DNA of 64,000 bases from contig CM054153.1 in assembly GCA_028751875.1 (NCBI GenBank), positions 7,968,150 through 8,032,149 of the forward strand, read 5' to 3'. Shown piece by piece: positions 35,996 through 47,600 of the stretch. Source of the DNA: Rapana venosa (Eukaryota; Mollusca; Gastropoda; Neogastropoda; Muricidae). The notes under the pieces are model-generated. The model was not told where the DNA came from and did no database searches. It saw nothing but the letters and a program-made list of their open reading frames with translations. Each line of letters starts with the position of its first letter. Positions within the stretch are counted from its first letter, which is position 1. A program made the translations under genes and the position numbers.

Positions 35996-38900
35996 GTAAA
36001 ATCCCAACTCCTTTTCGTTTCTGTGTTGTAAGGACTTATAATCATCTAATATATGGTGTTATTTTAATATCATAATGTCAAGTAAAGTTTTAAAAGTACT
36101 ACACTTTTTGTGAAGTTTCATGCATTCTGTTTTTGTTAGTTTAGGGATTTGATAAAAAATTTGTTTGCCATAATGTTGTATGATTAATAAAAATAAAAAA
36201 ACACCTGTATGCTTGTAAGAAAAAATAATGGTTTGAGAAATAGGCAGACTCACAGGTCTTCATTCTGTAGGCAGGCTAGTTTTTAGTCGGATGTTAAGGT
36301 GGAAGCATAATATTCTTGCATTAGAACCCTGTGCTATAAAATGTGTAACATTTGTCATTGGGTCAGGATAAAAGAGGATTGATTACTAGGTAGTGTTAAC
36401 ATTGCCCATTTGTTACAAATTTCAAACTGGGGTAGATGAAGGTGACAATCACAATGTGATGATGTAGACAGGAGTAATAGTGATTTTTGTTCTTTGCAGA
36501 TTTGTATTTTTCCTGTGGAGTGTTTTTGTTGATAAACGAAACTTTTAAAAAGCTGTGGTATATTTCTGCCAGTTTTCTTGTGATAAAAAAGAAGAGAAAA
36601 GTAAAGTTTGATTTCACTTAGTGATTTCAGTAATTATGAACATGAGGTGTTGAAGTGGTTTTTGAATCGGCTTGTTACTTTGCATGAAGAGACAACATTT
36701 TCAGAGTGGACTTCTTCTGTTGTTTTGTTATCGTTTTATATACTTTGGAGGAAAAAATGTCCATACTTGCGACCTAACAGATCTGCAATAGCTATATTTT
36801 GACTTTGCACAATAGTGGTAAAAAACAGCAGTAACATAAAGAAATGTGTGGTGTGATTGATGCCTAACTTTGATTTAAGCTTTCAAAAGCTTGTGACAGA
36901 GCTGTTTATAAGACACTGACTGTAGGGAATAATAGAATTATTTGTGTATAGAGCATTAAAGTGAGCATTGTCTTCACTGACAACACATTTTGTCATTTAC
37001 AGGCGGATAAAGAATTTGTGTGGTCGCTCTGGAAACGCCTGCAGGTGTCCAACCCTGATGTGACAGAAGCCATCTCCCTGGTTATCCAGAGGTAAGGCCA
37101 GAGCAGAATGACAGCATTCATGTTTTATCCATTTGCCTTTTCAAGACCTGCCACTGGTCTATGGTAGACTTGTGGCCCTCTTTAGGAAACACATATGCAG
37201 CACTGGAAAGAGATACAGGGGAGTGGTATATGTTGATATGCAGGCCAGCCTCCTTTGATTTAACTCTCTTGTCCCTGATCCGGCCGCAGCCGACAGTAAC
37301 GGAGGCTGCCGCTAGATTCCAATACGACCGCAGCCGACAGTTGGTGCTGCCCACGTGGGCAGTACTTTTCCATCACACACAGACCTCGTGGTTTTCACAC
37401 TAAGTGTCTGAAAATTGGTGGGGTGATGCAGGGAGGGTGTCAGAGGATGCCAGTGATTAAATTTAGACCACTAAGCATGCTTTGTAGTGGGAGGGAAGGA
37501 AGAAATAACAGCCAGCGACTGCAACGCTTTTCAATGGTGTAGCGTGGCGGAAAAAAATGGCATTTTCTTTAGTAGCAGACAATTCATGTGATTAGCGAGA
37601 CGATAAATTGAATGTTATTGTCTTGGAAGTAGAAACAATTGAACGAGAATTGTTAAGTGAGTCCGATATTAAACTATTAAGAGGAAGAGGAGGAAGGAAA
37701 TGCTGCAGTTAGGGAAGAGTGAGCCAGAAAATAACGTGCTACAGGGACATTCCTGACCTGTGCTACACACACCCACTGTGGAGAAATTTTACTCCCGGCC
37801 GGTCCGCGGCATAGATGCCCGAAAATGATGCCTTTTTACGTTTTTCATTATTACCACACTTTTGCTTTGAAAAATGCAATGGGGAGAAACGAACAGATAT
37901 GCTGATAATGAAAATAGCAAGAGGAAAATAAAAAAGGTCTCCCATCTGCCAAGTTCGACAGGTGAGAGCAATGGGTACACCCCCTCCCACACACACACAC
38001 ACATCCATAATTTTTGCTTTTTGTGATGTGATGTGACCCTGTGCCACCACTACAACTACTTTAGAGACTACCAACATTCAATTTTGTAGAGTTACAGAAG
38101 TTCTGTGTTGTTTGAAATTTGTCACACCCGTTGCTGTGACAATGGTGACAGTGTGGGCCGTCATGTACAATAATCACTTCTGTACACTTAACAAACATGT
38201 GGTAGCACACGCAGATATCAACTGCAGTATGAAAGGGCACATGTTGATTGAATATGACTTGTTTTCAAAAGAAAAAATGTTAAACAAAACTTCTGTCTCC
38301 TCGAGAAAACTATAAAACAAAAAGGTCTATGAGGACATTGTGTGACACATCTTGAGTAATATTCACATAATATTGGTAACACATCAGTGGTATCATTCTT
38401 ATTTCAACCCCTAATATGCTTGAAACTATTGTCCCAAAACCATGCAGGATTGCTGTTTTAAACATATATACCATATTTTTACCTGTGATTGGTGACAAAT
38501 AGATGACAATAACAAGACATTGGTGACCAGACACATAAACTTGCGCCTAAATGCAAGTACAAAGACATACCTAGCTTGTGACAAAATTTCAGCTTGATAA
38601 CTTGTCATGCACACACACAATTGTCTAAGGAGTAAAGTAAGTCAGATGGAGGTAGAAAACCTTCAAAGAATTCAAAATCTACAGGCAGTTTAGCTCTGTA
38701 GAATCCAACAACAAGAGGGTTAAGCTGAGAAAAGTCCTTCATGTCATCTCTGATGTTTATGCCTGTCTGCTTTGCCTTAAGCTGAGAAAAGTCCTTCATG
38801 TCATCTCTGATGTAAGGATATTACCTCTCTAGTCCAATATTCTGGCATGATTCAGCTGTTGGAGATGTGGTGGGGTGTAGTTTTGTGTCTTGAGAAAGAT

Positions 38901-40517
38901 CTTTTTTTGCATTAAAAAAGAATCTCTGTGTGTGTGTATGTTTACCGTTACCGTTTCTTTGTCAGTTTGCTGCTTTATTTTTGGCTTTATTATTTTTTTT
39001 GTTTTGTTCCTCAGCTACAAATCTTGAGGTTCACATTTAGGATGGTTTTTCCATCTGTGAAAATGATTTTATCCACCACTATCCCTTGAGTGCCTCATGA
39101 CAGCTGTTGCTTCATGTTTCTGCATGCCCAACATTGCCCCATGGCAGGAAAAGCAGTCTCCATCCTAACAGGCATTTTTTTTATTTTTAAAATTTTTTTT
39201 AGTCCGAATTTGTGTTCGAAACATCTGCATGGAACGCTCCCAAACAGCAGGATTGAGTCATTACCCAGATGCTTGCATTTGTTGTTTTGGTCTCAACCTT
39301 CCACCTCCAAAAATCAGGATTCTTTTGGGGTATAAAACTGTCAGTGAACACGAAATAAGTGTGACAGCAAAGGGGTTAAGGTAGCCACATTCTGTTTCCC
39401 TGGGATTGTTTAAAAAAACAGCATCAGTGTGCTTAATGCTTTTATTTGCCATGTATTTTACTTTCACTAGGGGACGGGATAGCTCAGTGGTCGGAGCACT
39501 CGCTTTCCCCCAGCCAAGTTAAGCAGCGTCGAGCGTGGTTACCAGTTGGATGGGTGACCGTTTGCACGCCTTGGCTTCAGTACAGTTCCCCCAGTTCACC
39601 CAGCTGTAAATGGGTACCTGCCCTCTTTAGGGTCAGGGAAGGTAAAGCAGCGAGGGAGAGGAGATGGGCGTCGCCCTCAATATGCTGGCCCTAGAGAAGT
39701 GAGGTCTCTGACGCCTCGCTCCCCTACGACCTTATAGGTTATGGGACTCCTTTACCTTACCTTACTTTCCCTATGGGGATGCTGGCGGTCTGTCATTATA
39801 AATAGCATCCCCACCTTCTGGAAATTCTGTGCTAGGAATTCCCTCTTTTCTATCCCTCTCATTGTTTCTGCCTTGTTCTTTTTCTTCTTATCACCACCTT
39901 CTTGTCTTTTCTGCCTTCTTGATCCATTCTGCCTTTTTTCCAGAAAGTCTTAAACGATAACAGTTCTCTCCCTTGCTGAAGTTGGATGTACTGGGCCTGA
40001 CTTGTAAGGTGCTTAAGAGCAGTGCAATACATTTTCACTCCTATGACAGACAACATTAGTTGCTGTCTGAGCATTTGACGAAGAAGAAGAAGGTTTGTCA
40101 TGTATTTTACTGACGTGGTTGTTTACTCTTCAGCAAAAGTGGAATGTAATTTAAAGTCCATGCAAGAAGGATGATCGGGCAGGGTGGTGAAGATGTTCAC
40201 CTGCCTAACAAGTAAACGGTGAGGATCTGGGTTCAGTTCCCAGCCTTGTCCTTTCTTCTGAGTTTAAAGAGAACATTGTCAGAATCCTTGAGATGAGACT
40301 AAAAATTGTGGCCCCATGTGTGAAAGCACGCAGAGTATCTTGTGCACACTTTTAAAACCTAATCTGCCTTTCAGAGGAGTAGACCATTTATGCCTGTAGG
40401 AATGGATGCCAAAATTGAAATAAATGCATACACAGGTGTCATGTTTAGACATTCCGAAGGGTCGGAATGTGGGGGTGGGGAGGGGTGGGGGGGGTGGGGG
40501 GGGGGGTGGGGGGGGGT

Positions 40518-40548
<31 letters not shown>

Positions 40549-41196
40549 GGGGGGGGGGGGGGGGGGGGGGGAGGGGGGGGAGGAAAGGGGGGGGGGGGGA
40601 GGAGTGGGGAGGAGGGGGGGGGGGGGGAGGAGGGGAGGGCGGTGTGAGGGGTGAAGCATTGCATTGCAGAAATTTCACCTTTGGTGAACCTCGGAGCTTT
40701 AGCTGAGGAATGAAAGAAAAAGTCTTATCTCAGTGAGCCAAGCAGGCTGTATTCTGCCGTAACAATTTGCCAATCTATGAGCCTCACCTCACCATGCTGT
40801 GGCCTCTACACTGACACTGGTATTGATCACACCACATCCCAGCAGTCTGCCTTAGAGCCCATCCCACTCAGGCTGTGTTTTCTGCATGACGAGACAGTGC
40901 TTGTGCTGTTGCAGGGAAAAAGAGAAGGGGGAGGCCAAGGACCGCAAGGTGTTGGAGATTCTGCAGGTGAAGGATGACCGCATTGAGGAACTGCAGAACA
41001 TTGTGGCCAAACAGTCACAGGAGATCAGCGACCTCCTGGCCAAGTTAGTATTCTATATCAGAGAGAGAGAGAACTCGAACTCGAACTCAAACTCAAATGT
41101 TTTAATGAGGATAATTGGATAAGCCAGGGGCTTCTTTACCTCAGGTCCTCCACCCCCCCCCCCCCCCCACCCCCCCCCCCCCCCCCCCTCCCCCCC

Positions 41197-41233
<37 letters not shown>

Positions 41234-41630
41234 AAAAAAATAACAAAGACAAAAAAACAAAAGGCAAACAAACATGAAGAAATGCATAGCATATACACAA
41301 TGAAGCTGACAATAAACTTAATCACTTGCAATCAACTACTCACATTAACATTCAGTTATATACTAAACCAGCCAATCAATACAAATTGACTAATTTCATG
41401 TCTACACACATCAAAATCTCCCTCACACATAGACATTCACACTACCACCATCGACACTTGCACACCCATGCATTTTAACGACCAAATGAAGCAATCAGCC
41501 CCACTATTTTTTTTTAAAAGTCTGAGACGAAAATGGAAATGACTCATCTCTACATCAGTCATTGCAATGAAAGTAAATGATGTAACAACTCTCCTTCCAC
41601 AGTCATTAGTTTACAAACACAGCACACACA

Positions 41631-41662
<32 letters not shown>

Positions 41663-44600
41663 CGCACACGCACACACACACAGGCACGTACGCCCACACA
41701 CATGCAGGCACAAACAACTCACACATGCACTTCATCAAATCAATACCCATTCCAATTAACCCTAGTAGCGTTAAATAAACAGCAACAAGCCTCACTTCTA
41801 TTGGCTGAATTAACATTGGCTAGCATTGTTTTGGAGCATGGTGGGCTCAAACAACCCTTGATATTGATATATAAAACTGAATTAAATGTGTTAAGCTATA
41901 GATCAGGAGGCACCGTGGTCGAGTGGTTTAGGCGGTCAACTCGTGATCCAGAGGTCGCGGGTTCGATCCCCGTTCGGCTCGGTGTTGTGTCCCTGGGAAA
42001 GACACTTTACTCCTATTTTCCTCACTCCACCCAGGTGTACAAGTGGGTACCAGCTCTGCTGGGGAAGTATCTGGCGACAGACTAGCGACCTGTCACAGGG
42101 GTGGTGAAAAACCATCAGTTCGCTTAACGCTACAGAAACCGGGATAAGCTCCGGCTCTATGGGCCTTCTGGCTCGAAAGAACATACTATAGATCACTGGA
42201 AAGAAGAGATAATATGCTTTTAAATGAGTATAATTTTATAATAGTGTGTAGTGTTTATGATTATGTAAAAAAAAATCAAAAAAAAAAAATCATGTTCGCA
42301 CTACCGATCACTGTTCCACTGTCAGGGCCCCGGATCGATTTTAACACGATAAACAAAGTTCTTGCGGTGCATAAATGTCATGATTAGGTAAACACTATTT
42401 CTTGACATTAGTTTTAAAAAATAAGGAGTTTGTATCGCTTTATCGGTCACCAAATACTCGGAAAAGTTCAGCGACAGGATCGACGCCATCGCGACCGTCA
42501 TGGCGGAATGTGCGAAGTGGTGGCTTTCTATGACAAAAATACAAAGATCGCTTGATTTCATGTGATGCAAAGTACTCAGCAGCATAGCGATTTGACTCAA
42601 CAACAGTTATTTCGAAGCCTCGTTGCGTCAAAATAAAGTAAAACAATCTGTGACGTCGAAATCGCCGAGTAGCGAAAAAGTCCATCCAGCAAAACTAGCA
42701 CCGCTCGATTCAGTCCGATCGCGATCGATTTTTACCAAGTTTTTCAAAAATATTCCACAATCCTTGCCTCATCGTCTCTCTCATTGTTTATTTCAACCAA
42801 ATCCAGCCTCTAAAACTCCTCCTCGCTGTCAATTTTGTAAAAAAGCTCGAAAAACGCTTTGAAGAAATTCTAGTGCAAACGCTGGCCGCCATTTTTGTTG
42901 AAGACGATCTCGGCTGGTCCGAAAAAAAATTAAAATACACTCTTAACCAATCAGATTCTTCGTTGCTTGTGTGTGTCAAACGACCTTCACCCCTTTCTGT
43001 GGGCCTACAACGGCCTTAACATTCATTGGCTGACCTTTGAAAGCGAAAGTAAGCTTTCAACTATGACCACCCACGTCATCCCGGAATATTCCGGGATCCG
43101 CCACACAGCCTAGACCCGCCTTTCCCGGAATATTCCGGGAACCGCGCCACTAGGGTTAATATATATAATCCAAAATGACACTACTAACAAATCCAATTTT
43201 TCTACTTTAACAGAACAAAACGCAAGCACAACCATACACCATGTCAGTGTCATAATGAGCAAGCAAACATAGTTCAAGATAATAAAAAAAAATCTACTCT
43301 CAGACACACAGCGCGCGCGCACGCATACACACATGCATACATATTCATATGAATGCCCATATGAATAAATAAACCATCCAAGTCGACATTCTAATCACAA
43401 ATCCAATTCATTCTTAACAGAAAAAAAATGCACTCCATACACCATTTCATTACATAAAGAGCAAAACCCCCCATAAAAGTTCAAGATAATCAGAATTTAA
43501 ATGCACATATACCGTGTGAGAGAGAGAGAGAGATAGAGAGAGAGAGAGGGTGTGTGAGGGAGTGAACATGTGTGAGATAGGAGCAAATTGAATGCAAGTG
43601 GGGGGCAGGATAGCTTGGTGGTTAAACCATTGCGCTCATGATCTGACGCCCTGGGATCAAGCCACCATGGAGGTGGTCATTTTAGGGGATTTTACCAAAA
43701 GTCCTTTGGATGATACTATTGTCCAAGGTCCTGTGTGCGTGCAGAACATCTTGCGCACACGTGAAAACCTGTTCCGCCTTTTGGAAGGGCAGGCCATTTT
43801 GTTCCGGTAGGAATAGATGCCAAATTTTTAAACAATGCATGCACACAGGTGTCACGCATAAACACGGCACATACTGGGAAAGAAAAAGAAGAGGTTTTTC
43901 TGTTATGTGCTGAAGCAGCATTTAGATGTAGAGATAAAAAGTGTGATGACGTTTTTGTGTTGCAGGAAACTGGACCTGCAGGACAAATGTGGGCGACTGC
44001 AGGCAGAAGCAGACAGTGTCCATGATCAGCTCACTTCTCTGGAGTTCAAGGCAAGTTGCTGTGTTTACGTGTAAACATTCTTCAGTGTTTTTCTGATGGC
44101 AAGTGATACAGCAGAGTCCTCTCTCTGAATGTTTAATTATACATAGGGCACTCATATAGCTGCCAACCACGCCTTTTCCCCCCAGAATTTTTCCAGTTTT
44201 TAGCTTTGAGAGTTTAAATTTTTTTTCTGGTTTCAGAAATTTCCACAAGAAAGAAAAAAAAAACCCTCCATAAATTGAGTATAATGTCAACATGTAGTTC
44301 GATGCTGATCTCCGAGATGTAGGAGATGTGCACAAAACAAAGCTGTGCCTGTGGACCAGCCACCATAGCGCATTGGTTAGTGCCTTGGATTTCGGACTGG
44401 AAGGTCGTGGGTTTGAATCCTTTAAGAATCGTAGGGATTTTTTCTGGCTCCTACCCAGAGTGAGTATGCTGTGGGCTCAGTGGGAAGACTGGGACCACAC
44501 AGTTGAGCTTCATCCACTTTACTGTGTCTATGAGAAGTTTGTTGTCAATTACAAGGAGGATTTTCCATACATTGATCAGTCCTGACAAGGCAAAAGTTAT

Positions 44601-47600
44601 GCCTTCTGCTGCACTCAATGCCAGTATGATCGAAAAATGTTGTATGGCAGACGAAATGACATTACTGCTATATGAGAATAGCAGAGTTTTTTACCTCACT
44701 GATTTTAGCATAGCAGTTCCGATTTCAGCTGAGTTGCTATGTTACTGAGTTAAAAATTTCTGACTTTTTGTGATTTATTGCAATGGTTCATATGATTGTG
44801 AATGCGCGGACAAAATGAGCAGATGACAATGTCCAAGGGAGGGAATGGCTGACAGTGGGCATGCTCTTTATGTCAAGCAATTTTTTAGTTGATCGCCTCA
44901 TCTGGATAGATTTGTGTCTGTTGAAGTTCAAAACAGCAAAAGCAGGGCAGACACTGTGTATCAAATGCTGTATAACTAATGAAAGCAGAGTTGAGAGACT
45001 AGATTAGTGATGTTGCAGCAAACAAAAGGAATGTTGTTGCTGAACAGGTGATAAATAGCTTTGGTCTGCAGGCACTGGCAGTAGTGGACAGATAACAAGA
45101 TGTGGCCAGCTAGGCCTTCGAAGAGACGTAGTTTTGCCCATATCTACTTTGTTAGGATTTAAGTTGCTCTAAAACAAATAAAAAGCAACAAAAATCAATA
45201 CAGCTGGTGCTCAATGGTCTTCTGCCACCAAATCCTGACCCCCTCCCTTCCCAAATTCAGTTTTGGAATTCTGAAAGGTTGGCAGCTACTCGGTGTCAGA
45301 AAAAAATCTGTGGTCATGTAGGGAAAAAATATTAAAAGCATCTGCTTACAATTGGTGATCTTAAGAGCATTCACACATGTCAATTTTCTCAAGTCTTGTG
45401 TTAAATTTCTGTTCACATGCAGTTTACAATAGTGGAGAATGAAGTAACTTTGTGGTGAGGTTGGAGGAAAAAAGTGTTTTAGTTTTATTGAAGATGGGAC
45501 GATTAAGTTAATTTGTATGGTTTTGATGCTGAAGAACAATTCTCTGCCATGCTGAAGTTGGATGCACTGGATCTGATTTGTCAGATGGTAATGACGGACA
45601 ATAGTTATTGTGTGAGCGTTCAAAGAAGAAGAAGATTATTAACTGAGGCACTGTGTGCTATTGCATGCAGAACATCTTGAGCATGTTAAAAAACAAGTCC
45701 TGCATTTCAGAAGAGCGGGCCATTTCATACTGGTAGGAATGGATAAATAAAATAAAAAACCCAAACACCCAAGGAGTCGCGTTTAGACACCACCCCCAAA
45801 GTCAGAATGCAGCAACCTAAATGGTGGGAAAAAACAGTCCCATACATAAAATCTCACTATCAGTGAACCTTGCTGTAGCCGGGAAACATAAGATAAAGTT
45901 TAAAAAGTGAGAGAGAAGTTTATGATGGTGATAAAGATGCAAATCAGTGGTCAGAACAAACACGGCTGATTCAATTTACAAACTGGGTTAATTTTTATCT
46001 CAACTGTACCTGGTTATTGCTACATTGAAAACAAAGACAACTTTTGACAACTTATGACATTTTGTGCTATTTTCCATTATGTTATTCCAGAGCCAAATGT
46101 AATTATTTTGTAATTTTGTTGAAAATTCTAATGTAAATTATTTTTGTTTGATATTGGTTGTGCATTTAAAATATTTGTGTGGATGGTTCGAATGCAAGTG
46201 CTTTGACTTGTTTGCTTTACAAGATTCAGCACTCTAAAATTCCATATATTATTATTATTATTATTATTGAATTACAGTTGCAGTCATAACTGTTAAGTAT
46301 TTTCTGATATTTAGTTTGCAGATGATTTTTGCTATATACACAAGAATTGTGTGTGGGCTTTGTCTGGTTTTGTTGAATTGTATATGAAGGAATCATTGCG
46401 ATGTGTTTGTTGTAGGTGAAAGGCCAGGAAACGAAGGAAAGGAGCATGGATGACACTTACCGCCGCACTGTGGAAGAAAGCCAACGGGAAAAATATGGTG
46501 AGTGTGTGTGTGCGCATGCGTGCGTGCGTGCGCGTGCGTGCGTGCAAGTGTGTGTGTGTGTGTGTGTATGAGGCATGGGATTTCTCCGCTTTTTGGCAGA
46601 ATTCTGCAGTCAGTAGGTCAAAATCCACAGGAAATTTTTTCCCACTGTTACACAATTTCCCAAATTCTAAAAATAAACAGTAGTGTGTGTGTAGCTTCGG
46701 CAGTAAGGGGCACATGCTGGCCATGGAGTTGGTTTTAAACCCTCCTGTTTTAATCTGTATATAGTGGCACAGTTCTAATCTGACATTGGATTGGATTGGC
46801 CAGATGAATATTGAAACTTTTTCTTCCGACAAAAAATCCAAAACGAGAGTACATATAACAATTAAACTTGCTGCCAACAAAGGTTTTTACCTTTTTGATG
46901 AAAATTTTCTTCATTGTAACTCCTCAGGCACATCACAGAGAGTTTCAATAACTAAAAAGTATGTATCCTGCTCCAGTCAGTGTACTGATGAAGAACTGTC
47001 AGAGCAAGGCATCAACAAGATCTACCAAAAGAAGTTCTGGACACTGCTTTTCCAGCAAAGTACACGGGCATGTGGCACATTCATGCTGTATCCAGTATTC
47101 TTCACACATCACTCCACTGCATCTATTCACAGTATGGGGGTTGGCCACACAGTGAGAAACGGCCCCCATAGGATAGTTCATCCAAGAATACCCAGCAGCA
47201 GCGGCAGCAGCAGCAGCAGCAGCAGCAGCAGCCAACTTATTAAACTGCCTGTTATCATGGGTCTTGGGCAAAGACCTGCCTGAAAAAGAAGGGTACCTTA
47301 ACCATTGTGTGGCATGCCTTCCAGCAGGAGCACAGCATCCATTTTTCCCCTGGAAAATGTCATCTTTTTTTGTGAGAGCAAAATCCCATGCCTGGGTGTG
47401 TGTGTGTGTGTGTTGTCTTCAATTTAACGTCTGTTCACTCTAAGTGATATTAGTCCAGGGAAATAGAAAGTGTAGTGGAAGTTTTAGAAGGGAGAGGAAG
47501 GAGTGGAAGGAGAAAAGGTTAAGAAATAGCATCAGTGTTGGTATTTTTGTGGGGAAAAAAAGTAATTAAACAAAAAAACAAAAAAAACCCTAAAAAAGTA

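Larger units (their letters stand above)
41760..43155 (-). mobile_element. piggyBac-like DNA transposon, internally deleted
   Basis: TTAA at 41756-41759 and 43156-43159 flanks termini CCCTAGTAGCG and, inverted, CCCTAGTGGCGCGG. A minus frame reads [20 protein letters not shown]; a shifted frame continues [20 protein letters not shown] and [17 protein letters not shown], resembling the piggyBac transposase N-terminal half (...ETNRYA...; YWSTD..I.TPYF...MSR.RF..I..FLHF.D). The rest of the transposase, including later DDE residues, is absent. A SINE is inserted at 41906-42185. Confidence 0.82.

Noticed and set aside
39505..39575. 5S rRNA gene
   Set aside because: Only about 50 nt of 5S-like sequence is present, always preceded by the same tRNA-like box and followed by a SINE body.
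40279..40706. Proline-rich and glycine-rich open frames
   Set aside because: They translate the poly-G tract in different frames.
35450..44480. tRNA-like A and B boxes at 35.45 and 44.35 kb as tRNA genes
   Set aside because: No pairing acceptor stem or proper cloverleaf is visible and the sequences continue into shared repeat bodies, so they are SINE heads.
46786..47283. 165-codon plus-strand frame with a serine run
   Set aside because: The serine run is (AGC)n; there is no domain, and it lies in a centlein intron beside transposon debris.
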